A stretch of DNA of 64,000 nt from Litsea cubeba. Taxonomy: Eukaryota; Streptophyta; Magnoliopsida; Laurales; Lauraceae. Location of the stretch: positions 10,655,920 to 10,719,919 of the forward strand of contig CM022949.1 in assembly GCA_012931725.1 (NCBI GenBank), read 5' to 3'. This document shows, in pieces, positions 1 to 9,807 of the stretch. Positions within the stretch are counted from its first letter, which is position 1; each line of letters opens with the position of its first letter. A model generated the notes under the pieces. That model did no database searches and was not told the DNA's origin. It saw nothing but the letters and a program-made list of their open reading frames with translations. Both the position numbers and the translations under genes were made by a program.

Positions 1-912
1 GGACTTGAAAAATCTAGTGCTGCAGATGAGTAATATTTGCCTCTTCTGGAAGGTGTTTTTTTTTTTTTTTTGGTAGGGTCATGATTTGAAAATTGTATCA
101 CTAGGAATCCTTTATGTTTGACTTCTTGAAGGAAAAATCCTTTATGTTTGGAGATGGCTAAAACTTTGGATAGGGCTATGATGACCGTGATGTAAATGTT
201 GCTCCCTGGATGAAGAATTGACAAATCCAAGGGTAATGAATGCTTAAGAAAAACTAGAAAGAGATGATAAACACCATATTGTTTTTGTATTTGTAGGGAT
301 TATGTGCTGTAGAAAGTTAGAGATTCTTGGAGGGCTACCTTCATTTATTTGTTTTTCTCCCTTGATTTACTTACATTCCTTTCAACATTGTACCAAAAAG
401 TTTCACAATGCCATCACACAAAAACACACATCACACACACCCACTTTAATGCACCAAAGTAATGAAGGTAAATTATCCATAGCTTATAATTGATTTTGAA
501 AAATATAACTCATAAAGGTAAACTGCATGAGACTATGATGATGTTTCTGTTTTAATACTTTTGAGAAGTACGCTGATCTATATTATATAAATGGGTTGGA
601 GACTTCTACCAAGGAAATGTGTTATCATGAATTGTGTGCATCAATTTAATTATAAGGATGCTGGTGCAAGAAAAAGGTTAATTGTGGACAAAACATAGAT
701 GATCTGGCTTCTTTCTTTTTATTTAAAGAGTACATTCTAGTAACAATTGAGGAAAAAAAAAATGAGTGCCCTCCATTGATAATTTTATTTTTATTTTTCT
801 AAAAATATATCTTAAAATACTAAAATATTCTTATAAAGTCCATGTAATTCAAGTTTCATTGTTGTTATAAAAAAGATTCAAGTTTCATTGTTGCCTTGAC
901 CAAAGTCCGTAG
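1..912. other. Intron of SEC22 (5' part of gene lies outside window)
   Basis: AT-rich sequence with T-runs and no recognisable coding exon. By inference it is the intron that precedes the first visible SEC22 exon, ending in the acceptor CCGTAG at 907-912. The 63-codon open frame at 302-493 has no family resemblance and is treated as chance. Confidence 0.6.
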
Positions 913-3900
913 CTACATCATTGAAGGACGTGTTTGTTATTTGACCATGTGTGATCGTTCTTATCCGAAGAAACTTGCTTTTCAGTATCTAGAAGACCTC
1001 AAAAATGAATTTGAGAGAGTGAATGGGAATCAAATTGAAACTGCTGCAAGGCCCTATGCTTTTATTAAATTTGGTATGTCTTCTGCCTATATTCTGCCCT
1101 CTATCTTTATGATTGTACCTTGATGTTACAAGAAGGCTGTTTCTTATCAGTCTCTGTTTTGGTGCTTCTGTTACAAAGATACATTTATACAGAAAACCAA
1201 GAAGCTGTACATGGACACCCGTACCCAGAGGAACATTGCAAAGCTAAATGATGAGCTTTATGAAGTCCACCAAATCATGACTCGGAATTTGCAAGAAGTT
1301 CTTGGTGCTGGTGAAAAGTTGGACCGTAAGTGCACCTTGATCTTTCCTTTTGCAAGGGTTTGTTTCGTTATGTAATCACTTCCCCAAGAGAGAATTTGGT
1401 GCTGAAAGATAAGATTGCCAAACCCACAAAATCTTGTGCTTTGTGGCAGACACAAGAAATTAGTCACGATAACCCTGCCTAACCAGATTAGTTAAATCCA
1501 AATGGATATGTTGAATATTATTCACAAAGTTCATGTATATGCACAAAAAGTTTTGCAAAAATATATATATATATATATTTAATTGCATTTTGAATATATT
1601 CTTACCAAAAGGTGTTTCAAAATGGAAATGAAAATTCTCACTGGTTGTGTGCTTAGTGCTGGTGGAGACGGTGAGACAAATGAGGCATTAGCCTTTGGCA
1701 ATTAAAGTCTATCTTAAAAAATGCAAAAGTTAATTTTTTTGGTCCCTTTGATTAAAATCACATTGGGCTAATGCCATCTGTATTAGTGATGTATCTGTAC
1801 TGTCATCACAACAAGTTAAGATTGATGATTTCTCTCTATTTGGGACTATCGTTTGGAATGGACTATCTATAAGGATCTAATGGACTTCCAATTTAGATAT
1901 GTAAGGAGACAAGATATGATAATAAGGTAGAAAAGAGCCAATTTAATAAAAATATAATATTAAGATCTCACACACGTTACAAATTGCAAGCATTCATCAA
2001 GTTATGCTATAGGACCATTTCACTAATTTTATTGAGGAAGTTGAATATGTCAGGACACATGTTCCAATGAAACTACCTTGCAGCAGAGTTTGATTTTGTT
2101 GATATGCCACTTGAGAGTGGATTATTGATAATATCACCTATTGATGAAATTTTTACTGATGGAAAAACCAAATCATACCAATAAAAAGTCTAATAAATAG
2201 TATCATCCATTTTCCATGCATGTTTGCTTTTCAGTGCTTAATTTACATTAACATAGCATTGTTTTTATTGCAGAATTTACTCTTACTCTTCCTTTTTCAT
2301 GCTCATAGAAAACGGACAGCGGGCTATGGTGTCATCCATTTTCCATGCATGTTTGCTTTTCAGTGCTTAATTTACATTAACATTGCATTGTTTTTATTGC
2401 AGAATTTACTCTTACTCTTCCTTTTTCATGCTCATAGAAAACTGACAGCGGTCTATACTTCATTGCAATTGCATTCTCTTTTAGTCTCTCTTTTACTTTT
2501 TTCCTTTTACAGTTACCTCACGTCCGTTCATAGTAGTTTATTGGTTTTCAAATTTGTAGAGGTCAGTCAAATGTCAAGCCGGTTGACTTCTGAATCGCGC
2601 ATCTATGCTGATAAGGCAAAAGATCTAAATCGACAGGTAAGCGTGTACACGTGTTTCTCCCCCCAAAAAAAGCAGCTTTCTTTTCTGTTTTGTTAATTCC
2701 CCCTGTTTTCTTAGACAATAGCTCTGTGTGTGTGTGGCATTATTTGTTTGTTTGGAGTGGCATTCTACACACGCATGCAGACAGACGCATACATTCATGG
2801 AAGTTTTCTAATTTTTAGATGCTGTTTTATTGTTTTACTTTCAATTTTTATAAAGCCCATTTCGTCTATAAGATTTAGTTGTCTTGCTTCTATTTTTGTT
2901 TCCTGCATAACATGGACATCTTTGCAAATTTTTCATAAGATTTATAATATTAATATTATGTTTTTCTATATAATATTTTATTGCTTAATTTGGAAATGAC
3001 TATTGAACATTGTTAATTGCTTTGTATAACCTTCGGAACCCTTTGGAACTTCAACTCCTTAAATTGAAGTCAATAAGCTGACTTGATATATTCATTAGAC
3101 CAAAATTGTGCCACAATATATAAAATGTGCAATATTGAATATCATAGGAGTGAAACACGTTATTTTAAAACTCAGTACAATTTTATATGAATTTGTAGTC
3201 TTTATGAGTTTTTGAGCTTTGTTTTTGAGTTTTTTTATCCTTAAAGGTGACATTGATACAGGCCAATATGAGATACTTATTGTCTCTTGGCTGATTAGGG
3301 TTGTCTTTTGGATGCACGCAGAATTATTGGACCATTCTTAATAAATCTGATATCCTTATTCTCATGTGGTTGTTATCCCCTCGTTGACAGCCTCCTACCT
3401 GAAAATTCAGAGCATTTTTGGCATGGGAACCAGTGGGTGGTACCAACACCTTGGCATTATTTTTCCATATATGATTTATTGTATTTTAGGGTTTTTCGCT
3501 CTTGTTGCGCACAAATTATAAACTGAGCATCTCACGGTGCTTTGTTTATGATTTTTTGGGATGTAACCTGTCACGTTCAGTTTCAAATATTTGGTCAAAA
3601 TGGATGCTTATCATTCTGCTGTCTTTTTGGGGTGGCAAAACTGGTGAAGTTAATCACATTTTTCATAAGAAAATTAAAATTTCCTTACAATGGGGCCCAC
3701 AATAATTTAAGCTTTCAATTCTACACTCCCTCCAGGTACACCCCAAATTTCGAGTAAATAGGAGTAACATTGATTGTAGGATTGACATGTGAAATGTTCC
3801 TAGTTGTGTTTGTCCAATCCATTGGTGGATGTCACGCCAATTGGACTGAAATTTCCTAGTGGAGGATACAGCTGATGGACAGTTCAGAGTATAAAATGTG

Positions 3901-4460
3901 GGCCTCATCGGGTGCAAAAATTAAATGTATTAGCAAGTCCTTATTACTTGGGCTGTGTTTGGTTGCACTAATCAAAATCCCTGTACGGGCTTTATGGCTT
4001 TTGAAAAGTCCATAATTATCAAAAAGTTTGTTTGGTTAACAAACTTTTGAAAGTACTTCATGGAAAGCAATAAAGACACTTTTAGGGTAGCAAGTTACAC
4101 CCACTCCTTAGAAAAGCACTTTTTTTAGCTCATTAGCATGTTGTTGTATATCTGACGCATCTGCATGTAGAGTGTGGAAATAGTAAGGGGTGGTACACCA
4201 TAGAAAAACAATATTATTGTTGTTATCGGTAGCATGCTATCAGAAACTCTGTTGTTTTATGCCTCTTTTTCCCTTCATTCTGCTGCATAAACAGCCTCTT
4301 TCAAGCTTCTTTAAATCATATCGAGAAAAGAGTCCCACTTTGCTGACGTTGTTTTTTGATCTGTCACTGATTACAGGCTTTAATTCGGAAATGGGCTCCC
4401 GTTGCTGTTGTGCTTGGAGTTGTTTTTCTTCTCTTTTGGGTCAGAAAGAAGATCTGGTGA
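913..4460 (+). CDS. SEC22: Vesicle-trafficking R-SNARE SEC22, 5'-truncated by window edge
   Basis: SEC22 proteins are longin-type R-SNAREs that drive membrane fusion between ER and Golgi. Four exons are visible: 913-1073, 1179-1325, 2560-2636 and 4377-4460 (stop TGA 4458-4460), all with GT/AG borders and compatible phases. The first encodes the end of the longin domain (YIIEGRVCYLTMCDRSYP..., FERVNG, ARPYAFIKF). The second and third encode the SNARE helix (QRNIAKLNDELYEVHQIMTR..., SSRLTSESRIYADKAKDLNRQ) with the central zero-layer Arg in IMTRNL. The last encodes the C-terminal membrane anchor (WAPVAVVLGVVFLLFWV) and a short RKKIW tail. The expected N-terminal part (about the first 60-65 residues of the family) is not found in bases 1-912, so it must lie upstream. 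The product is very close to the known plant SEC22 and no break is seen in the visible part. Confidence 0.93.
2204..2456. repeat. Tandem duplication, 129-bp unit, two copies, in SEC22 intron
   Basis: The unit starting CATCCATTTTCCATGCATG at 2204 recurs at 2333 with only a few substitutions, ending with the shared stretch TTCATGCTCATAGAAAAC. Each unit carries a pyrimidine-rich stretch followed by TTGCAG, so each holds an acceptor-like site. It lies about 100 bp upstream of the real acceptor at 2559. Confidence 0.9.
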
Positions 4461-6155
4461 TTTCACTTCCCTGGTAGCACCGTTTCGGCAGAGTATCTGT
4501 TTACTAACATGTTGCCCAATCACTGTGAAATGGGTTGCATCCATATCATTACTTCAGTGCTGTGCTGGGCTGCATAAGTGTTTTTTTGGGTGGGGATTCC
4601 GGCAAGAGGTTGATTGAGTGGATATGACCCTGTGCTAGTTACATTTACAAGGAGGAAAGCAAACTTCGAAAGTCTAGATTCAGTCGATTCTTTAAGATTT
4701 AGTTAGAATACATCAATGTGACAGAGTAGAGTGTATTTTTAACCATCTGGATTTTGGTTGTTGGTTTGCGGCCAATCTGCTAAGCTGGAAATGTTCTCTT
4801 GGTTTGAGACACAAGAATGTTGGCATCTTTAAAAATACCATGAATTTGAGCAGTGAAAATAATTGTGTTCAATTAGTTAATAAAACGAAAGGTCTTAAAG
4901 TCTTCAGTGGACTTGACCAATGAAAGACATGGTACCATGTGTTTTATGGAGCTGGCTTGACCTGACCAAGACTTAACTAAGACGGAGCTGTGTTTCACTC
5001 TACGTGCATGAAAGTGTTTGTACCAGGTTTCTCCTTCTGACTTGGTCAAGACTTGTGTAGTATTCAAGTTACTGACTTTGGGTTTGGGATTGGACAAACC
5101 TCGGGTCAAGGTTATTTGATTGAAGTGTGATTAGGTTCAAGAATCATTGAATGCATGGAATGGATTTGCATGATAAAAGGAATGGAATCGCCCTCTATGA
5201 CTACAGAGGAAGATTTTCCACCTATGAGCAAACTGCATACTGTGCTTTTGCAGCAGCCCAGCTCATGGGGCCCACTTGAATGAGGGTCATACAAAAAATC
5301 AGCTCCATTAGGTTATCATAGTCCTCAATGTGACAACTCTAAAGTTTAATGGTCTTGTTAATCACCTAGTTTTTTTTGAGATTCAATCCAATGGACTGTA
5401 ATGCTTTCCATATGCAGAACAAATTCCATGAATTCAAAATCCTAATGGGGCTGTATGTGGGTTTTTGAATCTCATGATCTATGTTTGGTTGGAATTGCCA
5501 TTTTCAGAATTTTGTAGGTTCCAATGGAGTGCTTTTTTTTTTTTTTTGTGTGTGTGTAATTTTCATAATCAGTTTGATGGTGATGGACGATTTTCTCCAT
5601 TGATCGGTCACATTATGAACTCCTTTATCTACCATCTCAAATCAATTTTGGATTCATGTGATAGCAACAGATCTGGCCTGTAAGAGTTATGTCAGGGAGA
5701 CCCAATTTCCCCTTAATATGTATGTTGTGGTGAGGCTCTAACTCTTGTCATGTAAATCATTTGGGTCAATGGAGACGGATGCTATTTCCCCAATTAGCTC
5801 TTCATGAGGATCCTATTACTATTAGGATTCTTCAATTTGCTGACCACTTGCTTATTATTGTCTTCCTTAATTTTAATCTTAAAAAAAACTATTCAGGCTT
5901 TATAGGCAGGCAGTTATTGAGCTGGAAAGGCTAGCAAACTCTTTTTTTTTTTAATCCAATCTGTTTGTTGTGTTCATTATAATCCAGTTTTTATTGTCTG
6001 TCGAATCAGAGCCATTATTAGGGCCTGGGTTCACTGCTCAGACTGATGAGATATGAAATCTGTTGGTCACACGGGAAGAGGCCCTACTCAAACCGACATA
6101 TTGGTATGTCACATGTCACCCATTTTCATTTTCACAAATATCAGCAATGTTTTGA
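4461..6155. other. SEC22 3' flank and intergenic DNA
   Basis: No gene is recognised. The first few hundred bases probably hold the SEC22 3' UTR. The rest is AT-rich DNA with short open frames that resemble no family. Confidence 0.5.
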
Positions 6156-6164
6156 AAGTATTAT

Positions 6165-6350
6165 GGGGATTTTATCAAAAAAAAAAAAGCCTGGATGTTC
6201 ACTTGGCTCAAAAGGTAATTTTAACTTTTATTGCACCAGATCAGTCATTTTTTACAAAATAGTATTTTTTTTTTAGCACTTTCAACTAGCGTCCCTAGCG
6301 ACCCTAGTTTTATAACGTTAAGGGTCGCTAGGGACCCTGCGGTGTACACA
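6165..6350 (+). repeat. Left terminal inverted repeat of MULE
   Basis: Pairs with 7659-7847 in reverse orientation. The inner part (about 6283-6340) itself contains a 15-bp inverted repeat GTCCCTAGCGACCCT / AGGGTCGCTAGGGAC around an AT-rich loop. Confidence 0.9.
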
Positions 6351-6387
6351 GAGTAGAACAAAATGGGCATGTTTCCTCATGTTTCGT

Positions 6388-6466
6388 TTAGCATTTTCAA
6401 CTAGCGTCTCTAGCGACCTTGGTTTTATGACGTTAAGGGTCCCTAGGGACCCTGGGTGTACACAAA
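6388..6466 (+). repeat. Second, direct copy of the inner part of the left MULE repeat
   Basis: CATTTTCAACTAGCGTCTC...GTTTTATGACGTTAAGGG...GGTGTACAC repeats 6279-6350 in the same orientation with several substitutions. Again the two halves can pair as a hairpin. The left end of the element therefore holds two subterminal copies and the right end one. Confidence 0.85.
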
Positions 6467-6970
6467 TTAGCACAATCAATCTTTTACTCATTTCTCAGCA
6501 GTAAGGCCTTCCAATTCTAGTTGATGAAATTAGATAAAAATGGAGGACTTGAGACTAATATTGTTTAATATTCATGTTGATGTAAATCATACCCACAATT
6601 GTTTGATTTTTGTATTAAAATTCAAATTGGCTTTCTATGCAGAGGCTTTCCAAGCAACCGCCAAAACTGATATTGGAAGTTATTGTTGCTTGTGTGCACC
6701 AAAACGATGGAAAAAAAAAAGGAATTTGTTACTGTTTTTTTTTCTTGGTTCCTTGGAAAAGATTGAAATCCCCTGTTTTACAAAAGTTATCTAAAAATCT
6801 TCAATCTTGTAGCCATAAAGAGATGATGAAGAGGCAATAAACTGTAATGGAAATCAATCATAGATGTACATGAACAAGAGAAAGCACTAAACATTCCAAT
6901 AGAATTTATTCATTTACATCAGCATAAAAATCCCATCTTTCCAAGCATTTTCTTCTATTTGTTTCCAAAA

Positions 6971-7438
6971 TCAAATTTCAGTAAGATCAAACCATATCTG
7001 CTCAAACACCTCCACAATCATATCATGATACTCATCCGAATTCAAGGAGAGGTAGCAAGCAAGCAACTCTTCGAAGTCCCTCGATGCCCGGATGTTGTTC
7101 TCCACAATCATCTCCAACATTGAATCCCTGAAGTCCTTCTCTGAATCGAATGACGACTTGACGACCGCGAAGCTCTCTGTCGCTCTCTTCTTCATCATCT
7201 TTGTTGGTGTCATGGGCGATGTCAAGTTCGACTTGCGACAGTAGGCCTGGATCTTCTTGCTCGCCAGCCTTGGAGAATGTGCACAATTTTTCAGTCCTTT
7301 AGGAGGCAATGACGATGATAGTCTTTGAACAAGGCTAGTTCTTCGAACAAGACTAGTCTCTTCTTTCAGAAAAAAGTGATTCATGAACATTTCTTTCATC
7401 AATCCTAATCTGAAGACTAAGTCGAATTGTGTGTCCAA
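6971..7438 (-). CDS. OVATE family protein (OFP) fragment inside the MULE
   Basis: OFPs are plant transcriptional repressors that bind KNOX/BELL homeodomain proteins and affect organ shape. This frame has 155 codons. Residues about 88-153 match the C-terminal OVATE domain (ESFAVVKSSFDSEKDFRDSM, MIVENNIRAS, ELLACYLSLNSDEYHD, VFEQIWFDL) without a break. The preceding region (SPRLASKKIQAYCRKS) resembles the basic stretch before the domain in many OFPs. OFPs are commonly 200-400 residues, so this is short and probably lacks its N-terminal part. It lies wholly between the two MULE repeats, so it was most likely captured. An upstream ATG at 7466 (-) opens a different frame (MAAETLESDF..., about 37 codons) that overlaps this start. 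Whether it is expressed cannot be told. Confidence 0.72.
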   Translation of the reverse strand: MDTQFDLVFRLGLMKEMFMNHFFLKEETSLVRRTSLVQRLSSSLPPKGLKNCAHSPRLASKKIQAYCRKSNLTSPMTPTKMMKKRATESFAVVKSSFDSEKDFRDSMLEMIVENNIRASRDFEELLACYLSLNSDEYHDMIVEVFEQIWFDLTEI

Positions 7439-7467
7439 AATCAGATTCTAGGGTTTCGGCAGCCATG

Positions 7468-7530
7468 AATGGAGGAGAAGAGAGGAGGAGGAGGAGGAGG
7501 AGGAGGGAGGTTGTTGGTGGAGGAGAGTGG
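7468..7530 (+). repeat. GGA/GAG-rich purine stretch
   Basis: A run of GAGGAG triplets inside the MULE, between the OVATE frame and the right inverted repeat. On the minus strand it is a CTC/TCC-rich tract resembling a plant 5' leader upstream of the OVATE frame. Confidence 0.7.
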
Positions 7531-7658
7531 TTGTTGGTGGACGAGAGAGGCGGCTATGGCTTCCTGCAACTGGAATTAGAAGGCGAGATCGAGATTGGAT
7601 TGGAGAAGAAGACCTGGACAACGAAAGAGAGAAAAAATCCTCTTTTATTCTACTTTTC

Positions 7659-7847
7659 GTATACACCTAGGGTCCCTAGCAACTCTTAACGTTATAAAAC
7701 TAGGGTCGCTTGGAACGCTAGTTAAAAGTTCTAAAAAAAATACCATTTCGTGAAAAATGATTGATCTGGTGCAATAAAGTTAAAATTACATTTTGAGCCC
7801 ACTGGATATCTAGGCTGTTTTTTTTTTTTTTTTTTTGTAAAATCCTC
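7659..7847 (-). repeat. Right terminal inverted repeat of MULE
   Basis: Inverted copy of 6165-6350, followed at once by the target duplication AAGTATTAT. Contains an 18-base T run corresponding to the A run of the left arm. Confidence 0.9.
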
Positions 7848-7856
7848 AAGTATTAT

Positions 7857-9324
7857 TCTAAACGATATTTTGAATATACTAATATTATAATATATACCTG
7901 AAGCGGTGCTCATCTGCCAACACATTCTCGGTATCATACACACGCCCATGCCCACAGATCGACCCCTAGTTCTTCATGTTTGAAGCGCCATTCTCGATCA
8001 GCGGCCCAACTTAGCCAAATAATAATAAGTTTACTTAGCCAATAATATCATAATTTTTCAAAACATAGTACTAAATGAAAATATTATAAGGAAATCATGA
8101 CAAAATAGGATAAATTTATAAAAGTTTTTTAACCATAATACATATTTGTTTATTTATTATTGAGAAAATCATTTTATTTGTCGGAGAATGTTTTTTATTA
8201 AGTCCCCCAAAAAAACCTATAATTGAAAATATCTGGACATTTCTCTGGAATGATAACACCCCTACTTAATAATAACAATTTCATTAGAAACGCTTTTAGG
8301 AGCCACATAAAAAATGTATTAAAAGGACCCTGACAACAACAACCATACATTTTATTATAAATAGATGGATTGTGTGAATAGGTGGCCAAATGGGTCCTAC
8401 AAAATTGGTTGGACCATTGTTGTAATCCAGATGTTTTTACTTGCCTATTCATTAGCAACTCCGACTTGATTAAAATAGATTGAATTCAATTAGATTTCTT
8501 TAAAAGAGAGTTATTTCAATTAAACCCTAAAAAAGTGAGTTTGCAAATATATAATGTGATATGGACAAATTTGTCATGTAATAAAAAACTATCAAGGAAA
8601 AATGAAAAAAAAAAAAAAAAGCACACCTGTTAAGGGGGTGTTCCGAAAATCCTCCATGGTTGTCGTCTCCACAACTCAGATATGGTCCTCCAAGCCTCCC
8701 AGATACAATCCTCAAGTGGGTTTTCCACCGTCTTCTTCTTGTGAACTGGCCCCACTATGCGTCTCACTTATTTAATAAATTTGTAAAGTCTGAGTTGATA
8801 AACTCTTTTTTTTTTTTTAGGTCTAGATGTTTCCTGTGTAGGCTACACTGTGTAGTCTCATCAAATATCCATCTATATTATGCATATTTTTTAAGTCTTA
8901 CTGTACACCTGACAAGGTCTTAGATTCTTTTTCGCAAACGTTCGAAGGCTCTAATGTTATGAAATTAGAGGGGCCACTTAAGAATCAATCTAAATCATTA
9001 AACAATACGTGGCCTCTAATTGATATATTTTAGGTCTAGATTTTTCAAAAAAGTAAGCTATATTGACTACTTTATCTAGATAATTGGAAAGTCAAGAGAG
9101 TATATAATTGTTATGGTTTTTTTTTTTCTATACCTTTTTGAACTGATCTTCATTTAAATGACTTGCATAAGTATTTTTCTTATTTCTGATTATACTTTTT
9201 TATTTGGAACTAAATTTAATAGTTATTGTTTTACATTAGCTTAATTAAATTTAGTGATTCTATGTCATTGCATCAATGTCTTTGACTCTCACTAGATGTA
9301 TTAAATAATAAGGTAAAATCTTAA
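7857..9324. other. Intergenic DNA without recognised gene
   Basis: AT-rich sequence with A/T runs (8603-8620, 8808-8818, 9119-9128). The short open frames show no family resemblance. Confidence 0.5.
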
Positions 9325-9589
9325 GGGCTAGTTTGGTATTTCTATTTGTAAAGTCAAGTAATGTAAAAAAATCACTTATATTTTATTCATACTTTCTCCA
9401 ACTTTTTCACCAAAAAGTCAAAAAGCAACAATAATTACACACTAAAAGACAAAAAAAACTCCATTTTTAATACCAAAAGTCAACAATATTTATCCCTAAC
9501 AACTAAAAGTAAAATATCATCATAACTCACTATATTTTTTATTCATACTTTTTATTTCACTTTACTCCACTTAATTTTTCAAACTGCCC
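9325..9589 (-). mobile_element. MITE, family also present at 40612 and 43571
   Basis: Begins GGGCTAGTTTGGTA and ends CAAACTGCCC, an imperfect terminal inverted repeat. The interior (ACTAAAAGAC, AAAAAGTCAAAAAGCAA) is the reverse complement of motifs in the copies at 40612-40856 and 43571-43882 (GACTTTTTG, CTTTTAGTGA). No clear target duplication was found. It ends about 220 bp upstream of the AQR start codon. Confidence 0.6.
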
Positions 9590-9750
9590 ACTAGCCAGCC
9601 GCTTACATGTAGCCTGTAGCCGGTAGCTGTGCTTAAAAATGAAAAACTGCTTCTAGGGCTCAATCAGGGGTTTTGCTTCTCTTCCCTCCAAAATCAAAAC
9701 CCTATCTTCTACCTTCCCCAAACCAGAATACTCCCATCAATCCATACCTA

Positions 9751-9759
9751 AAACCCTAA
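9751..9759 (+). promoter_or_regulatory. telo-box (AAACCCTAA) in AQR leader/promoter
   Basis: AAACCCTAA lies about 50 bp upstream of the AQR start codon, with further partial copies (AAAACCCTA) near 9698. Such boxes are common in promoters and leaders of plant housekeeping genes. The leader then runs into (GA)n just before the ATG. No convincing TATA box was seen, which suits a housekeeping promoter. Confidence 0.5.
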
Positions 9760-9807
9760 TCGAACCAACCCTCCAAAACCCCAATCCAGAGAGAGAGAGA
9801 GAGAGAG

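Larger units (their letters stand above)
6165..7847. mobile_element. Mutator-like element (Pack-MULE type) carrying an OVATE-domain frame
   Basis: The element is bounded by inverted repeats: left 6165-6350 starts GGGGATTTTATC, and the reverse complement of right 7659-7847 starts GAGGATTTTACA. By eye the arms are similar over their full length (A-run, TCAAAA..GTAATTTTAACTT, TTGCACCAGATCA, CTAGCG, TTTTATAACGTTAAG). It is flanked by a perfect 9-bp duplication AAGTATTAT (6156-6164 and 7848-7856). Nine-base target duplications with long inverted repeats are the hallmark of the Mutator superfamily. No transposase is present, so it is non-autonomous. The cargo is a minus-strand OVATE-domain reading frame, which makes this a gene-fragment-carrying (Pack-MULE-like) element. 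Boundaries are read directly from sequence; the superfamily call rests on target-duplication length and repeat form. Confidence 0.9.

Noticed and set aside
1556..1580. AT-repeat in SEC22 intron as a possible element end
   Set aside because: Plain (AT)n without inverted repeats or target duplication.
2220..2696. 158-codon frame at the SEC22 third exon
   Set aside because: Only 2560-2636 is SEC22 coding; the repeated MFAFQCLIYINIALF part is the intronic tandem duplication.
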